Made by a program: the position numbers and the translations under genes
The notes under the pieces: generated by a model
What the model was told of the DNA's origin: nothing
Seen by the model: only the letters and a program-made list of their open reading frames with translations
The model's database searches: none
Assembly: GCA_001599595.1 (NCBI GenBank)
Contig: BCHH01000002.1
Coordinates: 3,328,427 to 3,392,426 of the forward strand
Length of the DNA stretch: 64,000 bases
Origin: Beverwykella pulmonaria
Lineage: Eukaryota; Ascomycota; Dothideomycetes; Pleosporales; Melanommataceae
Direction of reading: 5' to 3'
Part shown: in pieces, positions 19,766-30,695 of the stretch
Layout of the letters: the number at the start of each line of letters is the position of its first letter
Position numbering within the stretch: position 1 is the first letter of the stretch

Positions 19766-20293
19766 TCAGCTTTCTTTCTTACAAGAGTCTCTTAATATCT
19801 CGCCGAGCTTTCGTCTGACTAGCTCTTTCAACTCTTCCAACCCCTCGACCAGCTCGATACCATATCGAAGGCAAACTATCTGGACATTGCCCCTCTTGTA
19901 AAATCCTGGAGGGCAACAGACCACAGCCTTCCCGGTACCCGCATACATGCCAAGCTCCAGTAGTGTGACTGGAGTCAGTGTGCCAGGAGCGAAATAGAAG
20001 GCAATGACATCTGCGACCCGGGCATAGTCCATCTCCCATTCCACCTGTTCTTTGAACTTAGGAAACGATATATCTTCGATCCAACTACTGTCCCAATCAT
20101 CACGGCTCGGGTTGAGTATTGCAATAGGCATGTCTGAAAGTGAAGATGCCAGTTCTGTTTGCCAGTTTTTGGCGGCATTTTGTTCGATGCTGCCGTACAG
20201 GATCACAGACGGTTTTTTGACAGTAGGTCTGGAGGGAGGTTTGTAGACAAGGTATTCAGGAGACTGTGGAGCAGCCATTTCTAGTGCGCTCAT
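19766..20293 (-). CDS. Nucleoside 2-deoxyribosyltransferase-like protein, 175 aa
   Basis: Single frame. The sequence VILYGSIEQNAAKNWQTELA, then IAILNPSRDDWDSSW, FKEQVEWEMDYARVADVIAF, and LTPVTLLELGMYAGTGKAVV with CCPPGFYKRGNV, follows the order of the fungal/bacterial nucleoside 2-deoxyribosyltransferase-like family (GSI strand; NPxRxDWD; QVxWE; D(V/I)IxFYFxPxT; SPxxLLELG). The Glu in LLELG is the expected nucleophile and is kept, as is the Asp of the DWD motif. The family cleaves or transfers N-glycosidic bonds of nucleosides; the fungal substrate is unknown. A second ATG five codons in (MAAPQS) is an alternative start. Confidence 0.82.
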   Translation of the reverse strand: MSALEMAAPQSPEYLVYKPPSRPTVKKPSVILYGSIEQNAAKNWQTELASSLSDMPIAILNPSRDDWDSSWIEDISFPKFKEQVEWEMDYARVADVIAFYFAPGTLTPVTLLELGMYAGTGKAVVCCPPGFYKRGNVQIVCLRYGIELVEGLEELKELVRRKLGEILRDSCKKES

Positions 20294-20509
20294 CCCAGCG
20301 AGATTGTGCTAATGTTTGATGTTGCGTGTCTGGCGCACGGTTGCAATTTCCCCGCCTCCTGTTGTTGTGCACTAGGACGGATAGAGTTAGGTCAATTATG
20401 TTATACATTAATATATGTATATATCATGGCAAGTGCGACCATCAACATCCTACTCCAAGATTGCCATCTCGCATCCCTAATTAGGGAGTTTCACCCTGGT
20501 TGTCTAGTT

Positions 20510-21213
20510 CTAAGCTGCAACGCACGAGAAATATTCTGCCCATGCCGCCCAGTCCGCGGTAGGGTCCTGCGTTGGAACGTTCCACGAGTTCCACTGCTCC
20601 TTTGTGATGTCGTTGGATGAGAGAATCGTGGACAGCGTCGGCGACCCTTTGCTATCGGTATACTCGAACTTCGTGCAATTCGTGACAATGCCTGGCTGAA
20701 CCGGCACAGGAGTCTGATCTGGGGTCCAGATGTCGCCACCCTTCACAGGTCCAGGATATTCGTATCCAGTGACGCCGATACAAACTGGCACGTAGGCTTG
20801 AAGGCCGAAGCATTCCTTGCCGATTTCCCTGAGGTACGATTAGTCGGATGCGAGACGGGATGGATAGGCCAAAAGCTACTCACGGGTTCCACTTATAAAG
20901 GGCAGTTGCGGTGAAGTTGGAGAAACGATCAACGACTGTGCCGCAAGTCTCGCCTGAATCTACAAGATAAGTTGCGACGCCTGTCATAGTTAGCATACTA
21001 ATGGAAGTCCCGAACCTGGTCCAACTTACAGTTTGTGGGGCGAATGATACACACGCATCCAGCCGATACGCTACAGTAGTCTGAGCATGTCGATGGCATC
21101 TGCTCTTGACGAGCAGCGAGAGCAGATATTCCATTGGAGGTAAACGGCGCTGCGACAACACAAGTGACAGAGGCAAGCAAAGCAATACCCGCAGTGGTAG
21201 TGAAGGAAACCAT
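20510..21213 (-). CDS. Secreted LysM-domain protein, 199 aa
   Basis: Three exons: 21213-21030, 20980-20884 and 20828-20510, with introns of 49 and 55 nt (donors GTAAGT and GTGAGT, acceptors ACAG and TCAG); phases join without stops. A signal peptide (MVSFTTTAGIALLASVTCVVAA) is followed by a propeptide-like stretch ending in AAR, a Cys-rich SDYCSVSAGCVCI segment, and one LysM domain at about residues 63-110 (YLVDSGETCGTVVDRFSNFT...LYKWNPEIGKEC). The remainder is a proline-rich linker (TPVPVQPGIVTNCTKFEYT) and a C-terminal WNSWNVPTQDP...WAEYFSCVA segment typical of fungal LysM proteins. Likely extracellular chitin binding. It is the second LysM gene in 9 kb, on the opposite strand. Confidence 0.88.
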
Positions 21214-22177
21214 GGCTAATTATGGTAACGAAGTGCAAACGATTGACTGATCAGCGAGTGTATTAGATAGAAAACGAAGAACTGAAGCTTGATGTCGTTC
21301 AATTTTGCGGCCAAAAGGGCCAGTTTTATATTTTTTTGTGCCGTCCAAAACTGTAGTGAACCGATTCGCAGGGGCCGATGTTACTAGTGCACTCCCAGCA
21401 GCCGGGAAATGAAGACTGCACGGCAGCAAATTACCAAAACTCCTAAAATAAAGATTAAGAGCAATCTAACCCGCCAATTTCGTCGATTTCATGCTGCTGC
21501 CTGTACTAGACTGTAGGTCCGGGCGACGGTGCCTAGACACTTCGCCCATAATGGGAATCTTGCGATGTTTGGCTACAGTGGGTGTATCATAGAAAGTCCT
21601 CGCGGTAAGCTTTGACGATGGCAACCTAGTGGGGCTTGATTTCCCGCTCTTCTTATTTACGGCTTCAGCGCTAGGCAGGCAGAAAGGTCACGACCTCAAT
21701 CCTATGCGACTGATAATCTACCGGGTGTATCCGGGTCTTATTCGATTGAAGTAAAGCGGCGCAATTTTTCGGGACAGTGGAAGCCATCCGGAGATGTTCA
21801 ACCATATGTGAAAACTAGTTGTTAAAGAATTCGACATCCGAAATTTACCTGGAGACTTTCTACGGGAGAATGTCTGGAAGCATGTCCCAAGCTTTCCAGA
21901 GCAAACGAATATCCGACATAAAGGTAGCGCTCACCAAACTTCAAGGCATGTATTGGCTGTGTATAGAGTAATATGAGTCCTTAAAGTTCTATCAAGGGTT
22001 TCGCGATTTACAGTAATCATGCTGCGGAAGGCAATTCGATTGCTGCATCTCCATGATCACGATATCATTCCGTTATTGGTGTATTTAACGCGGTTTTGGC
22101 CAGCCCGGTATCTAGAAAGGCTGATATATGAAATTGGCTATCGCTCCAGTTGGAGCAGAAGCTCCGAGGACCATTGG
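21214..22177. other. Intergenic, no gene seen
   Basis: About 960 bp between the LysM gene promoter and the 3' end of the HET pseudogene. A poly-T-rich TTTTATATTTTTTTG lies at 21325-21340. Nothing coding. Confidence 0.4.
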
Positions 22178-24386
22178 CTACGACAGAAAGATTCTGTCTG
22201 CCTCTTCCTCGGTCCATTGAACGGCAGCTTCATACATGACTTGTTCAATATAGCAGAGACCCAAGAAGACGAAAGTCCCATCTTCACGAGGTCTTATCAC
22301 AACTGGGGCCCTGTAGCCGTGAAGAATGCACACATAATCTCCAACCTGGGCTTCTTGTGCGGCAATCCCCAGCTTTCCAGTCGCAGTATGTATCAACGCC
22401 CGACAATCTGTCCACTTGGTTGATCGACGTAGCATGTCCATTTCAGCCTGATGCCGGTGACGTTGGCGCCCCGCTCTTCCTCTCGCCTGATCTGCCTCGT
22501 GCGCTCCCATCAGCTTCTTGAACCTCCGTACTTCCTCGGGCGAGTACTCGCGTCGCGGCGGTACAGGTATGCCTTGCGACCTAAGAACGCTCTCCATTGC
22601 GCCCCGCATTGCTTCAATGTCGGCGTTTTCTCCAGCGGCCATGTCTTTGTCAATGAGAATTTGAACATCTTGGCCATATTCAACGTACTTGGTGATCATT
22701 TCTTCGTACTTTTCTGCGTTGGTCGGCCGACCTGGTCCATCTTCATGCATTGCGAGTTCTTCCACCGCAGTACCTCCAGTTGTTATGACGTCGAATACGC
22801 GCTTGGTATTGACAGTAAGCTAAAGACCGTCTGTTAGCAATTGGAACATCATTAGCTTTTCCAAGAGCTTTTGAATCATCAGAAAGTCGCCGCCATGGCC
22901 CGTCTCAAGATACTCCTTATGCTCCATCTCCTAGAAAATTATTTTGTCGATGATCTTGCCACGAACGTATAGATGACCGAAATGTAGAGGCAGTTCTGGC
23001 TTATGCCTAAAGTCTCCACAAGCGGAAAATCCACGTGTGCGCTCTGTTGTGTAGACTGACTCGTTCAATAAACGGATAGACCAATCAGGAACCCAAGATG
23101 GGAGGTCTGGAATGGGTTGATTCATGATTCGCGCTCCAGCGTAAGATACTCTTTCCTTCTCGACAGTGTGCCGCACGAACGCCAGAGCGTCCAGGGTTGA
23201 AGAAGTGTTGGCCATAGCAACAGTAGCATTAATAAAGACTTCATTTACAGCCAGAGTGTAATCCGGATGTATCATGTGATTACTGTTGGGCTGAAACCCT
23301 AAATGAGCGTAGATATAGTCTCGTCCATTTGTAGCGGAACAGTTCCCACTGATACGCGACAGATAGCAGGCAAGGTCCTCAACCAGAGGCTACTGGTGTT
23401 GTCTGAGCCTCCGTACGTACTCCTCTCTTTTATGAACCGTTGTGACGAAGGAGAGGTAACCCTTCGACTGGTTCTTCAAAACATTTGTGTAATGTGCTTG
23501 GGCTTCGTGATCATCGCAAAAAAGCATATAAGTAATCAACCTGTCCAGATCTCTCATAGAGATGCGAAACTTGCCGGTATGAAAGCTGATCTCGTTCGAT
23601 ACCACTATCTCTTGGATCGTCCAAGTACGGGAAAACCATGGTCGATCGAGAAGCTCAGCGACAGCTTTCAAATAGGGGTCGTTCCAACCAGGAACTTTAG
23701 CACCGCCTGCCAAAGATCGAACCATCGGTTTGTGAACAAAAAGGTCTCTGACTTTCTGACTGTCTTGTCTTATGGACTCTCCATATCCTTCCTCCTCACA
23801 CATATGTGGCGCGTTCGGTTGGCGTCCGATGATTGAAATTAGTCTGGCTATTGTTTCCGTGTGTTCGTCCTCAAGTCCGAGCCATACGTTAACTTCGTAT
23901 GCCCGTTGATATATTTGAGTCATCCTTGAGACTTGGTGGCTTTTTTCCGCGCTGTTATTTTGGTTGATGCATATCTGCTCCCTCTAGCTTAGACAAGTTT
24001 GGGCATTGTTGCTATATATACCTGGTCAATCCAGTAATAGCCTCCTTGGCCGGCGAAAAGAAGATTTGTAAGGAGATGCGCTATATTGCTGGTTACAGGG
24101 AGTCTCGTGCCATCCACAAGTGGTATGAGACTCGATAGAGCCGGGCCGCCCCACGTGTAGGAAATCGTCTTGAAGTGCGCTCTATCCAAATCTACATGGA
24201 GAACTTCAAATAATGGATCATCATTGATAGCCGTCCGTATGGTGGTATAGGAACTTTTAACAATCGAATATGCCGAGCGGTCTCCAGTGGTTGGTGGATG
24301 TATCTTACAAACGGTTTTGGTTGCTTCCCCTTCCCGTTGAGCATCTTTTGTTGTTTCCTCTCCAGTCGCGATTCTTTGTTACCCAT
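22178..24386 (-). pseudogene. HET-domain (heterokaryon incompatibility) pseudogene
   Basis: From ATG 24386 the sequence starts MGNKESRLERKQQKM and reaches YIHQPLETARHIRLLKV, the usual lead into a HET domain. The frame then shifts (about 24235-24250) before DPLFEVLHVDLDRAHFKTISYTWGG. A 47-nt intron (23975-24021) links YYWIDQ to ICINQNN, followed by VSRMTQIYQRAYEVNVWLG, the canonical HET core, and DRPWFSRTWTIQE. In-frame TAG codons occur at 23392-23390, 22933-22931 and 22822-22820; the flanking frame is unchanged and family-like (RDYIYAHLGF...PDYTL; GDYVCILHGY...LGLCYIEQVM). HET proteins trigger cell death on fusion of unlike strains. One frameshift plus three nonsense codons mark this copy as inactive. 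All three are TAG and could each arise from CAG by a C-to-T change at CpA. Confidence 0.85.
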
Positions 24387-24797
24387 GGTTGTGGTTGTCC
24401 TTATAAACGATTTTGGGTTGGCTTAGATGCCTCCACATTTTGCGATTTTTGCCGCCGAAAATGGAGGCGTGTAAGCCAACAAATTCGGAGCTTCGGAAGA
24501 TATTACGATTTAGTCAGTAGTCTGCTATTGTTAGCTATAAAATAACTGCTGTAGTTCTGTTTTATTTTACACTAAAATATTTTTACTTGCCTTCTTCTTT
24601 TTTGCTGGCTGTTTCTATCCTTGTAGATTCTCTGATCATCCTAGGGCGTATCAACAAAAATGGTTCATAGCATACTAGAATAGGAAGGAATGAATCAGCC
24701 CAACCATCTATATCTCTGATTTCGCAACGTTTAGCTTTCATGTGATGTGAAGTACTCTCACTTCTCATCTTGTATTTTTTGAAGATTTACTCTAACC
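24387..24797. other. Short intergenic spacer, AT-rich
   Basis: Between the HET pseudogene start and the 3' end of the CorA-like gene. No coding or repeat signal beyond A/T-rich sequence at 24520-24600. Confidence 0.4.
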
Positions 24798-26622
24798 CTA
24801 AGCTTTGCTTTCGTCTCTCCCTTTCTTATGGTCCCATATCCAGAAAACACCCCACGTGGCGAAGATCAACACCAACATTGAGACAACTCCGATCCAGGTC
24901 TCTTTGTGCACATATAAACCTCCGTGCGCATCACTAAACTCCACAAATACTGAACTGAAGAAAGCCTTTTAATTGTTAACCTAGCCCTTCAAGAACGACT
25001 AAATCATTCATTCATACAAAGGAGACAGAAAGGGGCGGAGTGTCTTACATAGACGAGGTTTGTGGGAAGGTATACGAGTGCGATGACCGTCGCGATGCGC
25101 ATGGTTCGTGAGTCATGATATGCCCACCGTGACAACTGTGCCATTGCCATTGTTTCCTTGGAGTCATTTTCCGCAATATGTTGCAGCTGTGCGCCGTTTC
25201 TAGCTAGAAGCTCCTGGTTGCGGAATTCGAGAATTGAGTGGATCTGTAGTCCAAAAGAACAACCGTTAATCAATCACATTTCATGTCTCGTGAAAAATCG
25301 ATAATGTAGTTTTGGTTTTTTGGGTCTCTTACCATAGCTCTTATATCTGCTGAAAGATTGAGAAGGTTGTCTACCGTGTTTTTGTGACACTTAAGATCGC
25401 GCGTGAGATAGCCTATTTGTCGTTGGATATCGCCTTGTTGACGCGGCGACAGGTCGCCAATGGTACCAAGGGTTTCAACATTGGAACATAAGACCGCAAG
25501 ATTGCGTATGATGCCTTCTAGTATTGTTCCTGTGTAGTGCAGCTTGCGCTTTACATTATGGGCCTGCTGGCTCAATGAAAAGTCGAAGTCGATTTCGGCA
25601 AGCGGTTTTGGAAAGGATACACGTTGGTCTAAGGCTTGAAGTTTATTGCTCATGTAGTTTAGATACTCTCTGAAGCTTTCGGTTGCGGACGAGATCAATC
25701 TGAGATGAAGAGCCATGGGATGCATACTAAGAATGAGATTCGTATCATTGAGGCTAGCATCCCACATTGACGGCGGCTGAATTACGATCCATTGTGATAC
25801 GTGAATTCCAAAAACGTACTTGTGGTGAACAACGGATTGCCGACAAGACCATGGGTCTTCTAGAGATCTTCCGTGTTTTTCAAAATATCGCACATTGTAG
25901 CAGATGTCTGAAAAACCATAAGTGCTCTATTATATAGATACTAAGACGAAGTAAGCCTCACCAAAAGCCTCAAAGTTCTCCGATTGGGCTTGGTCTTGTC
26001 TTTCTGGTAAAGATGTGAAGCAATTTATGAAATATTCATCGTATGGCCCGGTTTTGTAGCCCATTGATTCGACGAAATCTAGGAAACGAGGGTGAACTGA
26101 ATGGGCATCGCAAAGCATTCTAAACATGTCTAGAGTGATCTTCATGCGACTCCACGAGTTTAATCGATGTATAAGTCTGCGTATCGTTAATAACCTTTGA
26201 TGGCTGACAGTCAGGAGGAGTAGGGTGTAAGGTACGAACACGAGATTCGAGTTTCCAGGAGCAACTTGTCGCTGTTTTTAAAATATTAGCAAGGACTTAT
26301 TACACGCAGAAATTGACCATGAAAGATATTCTACCTCCAACGCATTCTGCAATTTCTCTCTTGTGGAAACTACATAACGAAAGCATGTTTTTTCAATTCT
26401 CCTTTCAATGCAATTTTGCTGGACCTCTCTTCCAACATCCTCTTTCTCGATGCTGAAATGCTCACGGATCTCTACCTTGCACTTCAAATCATCTGCCACA
26501 AATAGTTGAGGTGCACTGAGCTCTAGGTTTGACGAATATCTTGCTAGATCCGAGATATCCAGCTCACCGAGAACAAAATTCAACGGGTACGGCTCACGGG
26601 GTTTGGTAGCATTTTGCGACAT
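24798..26622 (-). CDS. Fungal CorA-like two-TM membrane protein, 511 aa
   Basis: Five exons fit in phase: 26622-26335, 26271-25962, 25907-25333, 25243-25049 and 24965-24798 (introns 63, 54, 89 and 83 nt). The soluble part contains LNSWSRMKITLDMFRMLCDA, FVESMGYKTGPYDEYF and FDICYNVRYFEKHGR, then helical segments (LALHLRLISSATESFREYLN...LTRDLKCHKNTVDNLLNLSADI). The C-terminus has MRIATVIALVYLPTNLVYAFFSSVF (TM1, about 440-465) and TWIGVVSMLVLIFATWGVFWIW (TM2), the arrangement of CorA-type transporters. The CorA GMN motif after TM1 is missing, as usual for the large fungal family, so magnesium transport is doubtful and a sensing or effector role at the membrane is equally possible. The gene is intact, next to a dead HET gene. 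Confidence 0.85.
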
Positions 26623-27347
26623 TCCGTGGGTGCGAAGAGAGCAAGGTGAGTTTCGATTTGTACTTTATCTTGCAAGATTATTTCAGTGCATTAGGAGAGA
26701 AGAGGACAACATGCATGATCATGACTGGTCTTGATGGTGGTGGTCTGATCAGAGATACGAGGCTGAAGGCTCTACGCATATATATATATATATCTAGGCA
26801 GGCTTCCCGAATCGCAAGTACCCCTCGTCTTGTACCCCCAACTCATTTCTCACGTCATCATCTGATCGCCATGGCTGTCATCACACGACTGCTAGCTAAA
26901 TACGTGCTGCAGGCGGAATTGAGGAGTCTATTGGACAAAAAATTTGGCGGGGCATATTCGGTGAAGGTGTCTGTCCCAGTCCTAGTTGTGTAGAAGCACG
27001 AGCGCTGATATGCCCTTTTCCACAGATCGTGGCTGATAGCATTGAAATTTCCGCATCAACAATCTTGACTCAAGTAGGCCTTGTATGTGCCCCACGATAA
27101 AATTTTGATGTCTGATGGCCAAATTGCAGGACGAAATTGAATCCGTGACGTGGCATGAATAAATGATGCGGGGTAAGATACGATAATTGGTGTTTTACGC
27201 AAGGCTGAGACAGGGTGATAAATGAGCATTTTTCTCAATGCGAGTCAACAAGGCTTCGCAAAAGCCGACTGAATAAAAAGATTCCCATTTTCACCACAAA
27301 AGCCTCCTTTAGCCTTGTATTGTTCTTCTTCGTGTTCAATACCAAAA
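26623..27347. other. Divergent promoter region
   Basis: 725 bp between the CorA-like gene (-) and the dual-kinase gene (+). Contains a short (TA)n run at 26779-26793. The frame 26646-26993 has no recognisable domain and starts from a poor context. Confidence 0.4.
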
Positions 27348-30300
27348 ATGGCGTCGAAGGAGAATTTGGAAGCATTAAGACTCCAGATTGGAAACAATCG
27401 ATGCAAGTCCATAAGCAATCACTTCTTCATCCCCAGCGCTGTTCTCGCCCAGATCCTCACTCCAATAGCGATTGCTAAAGCTGTAATTGAGCTAGAGTGT
27501 CACCCAGAGGATCTTATCGGTTTGGCTGAGGCAATCAGAACTAAAGGCCTTACAACATTTGCGATTCTCGTCTGGATGCGTCGTGAGAATGCCATTGTCC
27601 AATTTCGACGAGCCGGTTGTCTTGATGCTAGACTCCCTCTTGATGAAACAAATGCGACGCGTATCGCTCCTGACTTCGGTCATGAGTTCTATAATGAAAT
27701 TCAGTGGCAATTTCTTCCTCATTTCTTCCGGCGCGACGACGACATCGACATCGATCCCTCGAGGGCTCTCCCTTTCCTTCGAGAAATTGGACCAAAAGAA
27801 GGCGGTGCATATGGAGATATCACTAGGATAGAGATCCACCCTCTTCTCCAGGATTTTTATCCTTCACAGGTAATAGGACTTTCTAAACCATATGTTAAGT
27901 ATTGGTTCTAATTAATTGCTAGAACTCTCCCATTGTAGTCGTCAGAAAATCTCTCAAGGAGCAGGGTTCTGTGTCCGGTCGCCGAGCTCTCTTCGAAAAC
28001 GAAAAGCGCTCCTTGCGGCTCCTAAGCTGCCTCAAGCATCCCAACATAATTCCACTACTGTCCGCCTATACCTACGGAACTGAGATGTGCTTCCTGTTCC
28101 CTGTAGTCGACATGGACTTGAGTGTTTTCTTGAAGCGCAACAATCGGTACGGAGACTTCCGGTTGTATTTCACTTTCTTTTCGGCATTATATGGGCTCGC
28201 ATCTGCTTTATGCCATGCTCATAATATTCGCATTCGTGCGATCAATGAAGGCCTCGACTTCTCTGGCATCGGTTACCACCACGATCTTCGCCCTGCCAAT
28301 ATACTCGTCAATGAGCAAACGTTTATACTAGCAGACTTTGGCATGTCTAGAGTAAAACCTATTACCCAAGATTCAAAGACTCCTTGGAAATCAGGAGCTG
28401 GCGACTACCTTGCTCCGGAGTGTATGGACGAGAACTTGCTTCGTCAGGATGTTGGCCGAGCTATTGATGTATGGGCGTTTGGCTGCCTCATGGCGGATGT
28501 AGCAACATTCATTGAAACCGGGGCAGACGGCGTGAAGACATTTTCCAAACACCGCGAGGCCCCGGGCTCGTTCTCAAATTGGAGTGATAGCTATTTCCAT
28601 GATGGCCACGGAAATATCAAGACCTCTGTTAAACAGTGGCTCACATCTATGGCCGATCGTAGCCACCAATCCGAGTTTTACGTACTCCTCAACAACTTCA
28701 TCTTCGATATACTGAAACCGATCCATGAACGACCTACCATGCAAGAAGTTTGCTCCCGTCTCGGATTTATTAGTTCAAGGGCACATTTTGATGCCGTGTT
28801 GAATAGTTTGACACGAATACTCGAAGTGAAGCCATTGCCAAGGTCCAATGTATTTGGATCCATGAAGCTCTGGTTTGAAAGAGAACGATTGAAAGCATTT
28901 GGAAATGTCTCGGGCCTCTACATCGATCAGTGGGGTACATCAGTTCCTATTTTGACAGAAACGGATAGTGTGAAGTGTGTAGAGATCCTCAAGCAATTAT
29001 TCCATGAGCTTCATTCTTCGAAACTTGAAGAGGAGCCGAGTTCAGAACTCACAGACAGACCGAAGGGTATTGGCACCAAAAGAAATCGGCCAATTGATCA
29101 GAGTACAACCGTTCTGCAAGAAGAGACAATTGCTCAGATGACTCTCGAAACGAATATACAAGAACTGATACAACAGCTCTGGGAAATTCTTCCCCAAACG
29201 GAGTCAAAGAAAGCTGAAAGTTTATGGCTCAGCTCGATGCTCGATACAGAAGACATTGTTGAACTCGACCATATCCGGCAAACTCTGATGAAGAAACCAT
29301 CTACCCTTTACGAGCGCTGTGCAGGAATGTCAATGATGAGAAAAATAAGGCTGCAGATGACTCAAAGTCCAGCGTCCACACCAGAGCTTCAATTTCTGGA
29401 ACTTGATTCTCACGAGGTTGTCGAATCCATGATATTCTGTGGACACCATCTTGGGGTGTATAAAGGCACAACCAATGTAGTTATCGAATGGATGTACTAT
29501 GACGAGAGCTGGGAGAATATTCCGCCATCAGAAAGAGCTGTTGTTATGGCTATGAAAGCGAAGGGATTCAACGCTGATTCTATACCGGCTTCTTTCCGGC
29601 TTCTTCACTGTCTCGGGTTCTTTGAGAAGTCTGAAGCTAATTTTCTCGGCTACGGATTCGTTTATCGGATTCCAACTGAAATTGATGCGGAAAAGCCTCC
29701 GTGCCAACCCATCACTACCTTGCTGGAACTACTCATTCGCTCGGCACGGACTGAGCGGTATCTAGACCAGCCCCTCCTTCGCTTCAAATTTCGCCTCGCA
29801 TACATGCTCGCACAATTCATGTGCGATTTCCACAGCATTGGATGGCTCCATGAGAACTTCCATTCAAATAACATTGTCTTCTTCGGAGTTCTCCCAAAGG
29901 AAAAGGTGTTGATGTCAAGCAATAGCGATATCATCTCCTCACCGTACATTCTCGGACTCCACAAGAGTCGCCCAGGAGGAGATGCATGGTACACTCAGGG
30001 TCCTGGACTGGAAGGAGACTTCTCGACCTACCAACATCCTAACTATAGAATCACGAAACGCTTCCGGGTTGGCTACGATTACTATGCGCTCGGTCTTGTA
30101 CTACTCGAAATTGGTCTCTGGACACCAATTAAGCTGTGGCTTAATAAGCCAGAATTTTCCAGTGCTAGCCCAGAACAGTTTCGTGACGTGTTAGTGGAAA
30201 AGTACGTGCCTCGCCTTGGGCCTAGGATGGGAGAGGTCTATCGGAATATTGTCAAGCTTTTACTCACAGATTGGCTTGATCCTCAGCCGAGAGCGAGGAA

Positions 30301-30391
30301 GCCGAATGCGAAGATGGAGCACGATGCCTTTCGCAAGTATCTTAATGACGTTCTCAGTCCATTAGAAACATTATCACAAGCACCTTTATGA
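27348..30391 (+). CDS. Large protein with two kinase-like domains, 996 aa
   Basis: Exons 27348-27869 and 27923-30391 join across a 53-nt intron (donor GTAATA, acceptor CTAG) with FYPSQ-NSPIVVVRKSLKE. ATG 27348 (MASKENLEAL) is used since the longer frame starts at TTG. Residues 1-170 form a fungal kinase-associated leader with NEIQWQFLPHFFR. The first kinase domain spans about 175-440: beta-3 lysine K183 (VVVRK), HHDLRPANILV (catalytic D295), ADFGMSR (D312) and YLAPE; all key residues are kept. A linker (about 440-640) leads to a second kinase-like domain near 650-960 with GVYKGTTNVVIEW, GWLHENFHSNNIVFF (HRD replaced by HEN) and YYALGLVLLEIGLW, most likely a pseudokinase. This tail resembles the kinase-like regions found beside HeLo/HET-S-type domains. 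Convergent with the kinase-TPR gene. Confidence 0.85.
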
Positions 30392-30695
30392 GGCTACCGA
30401 GGGAAATCATGTCTTCGAGCCTGCTAGGGGCGGGTGAGATGATGATTGCGACAAGATGTATATATTTAGGCTTAGACGCACTTTCAATAGCTAGTGCTCA
30501 GCACATCATTCTGCGATACCCTGCAAGCAATCTTTAAATGGGATCTCATGTTATATCAATACCTGTAGATTTTTCTCTAGGTTTCAGAATAAGAAATTGC
30601 GAAAATATAGTGGATAGTATATATTACTAGTGTCGTGATCGGTCCATGTAATATATTCATCGTTTCTAACGAAGGCAACAAGCGACATCGACAAA
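30392..30695. other. Convergent 3' spacer
   Basis: 304 bp between the stop codons of the dual-kinase (+) and kinase-TPR (-) genes; AT-rich, no coding signal. Confidence 0.4.

Noticed and set aside
22820..23392. TAG codons in the HET gene as programmed readthrough or recoding
   Set aside because: A frameshift is also present, other genes here use TAG as a normal stop, and no conserved context follows the TAGs. Decay is simpler.
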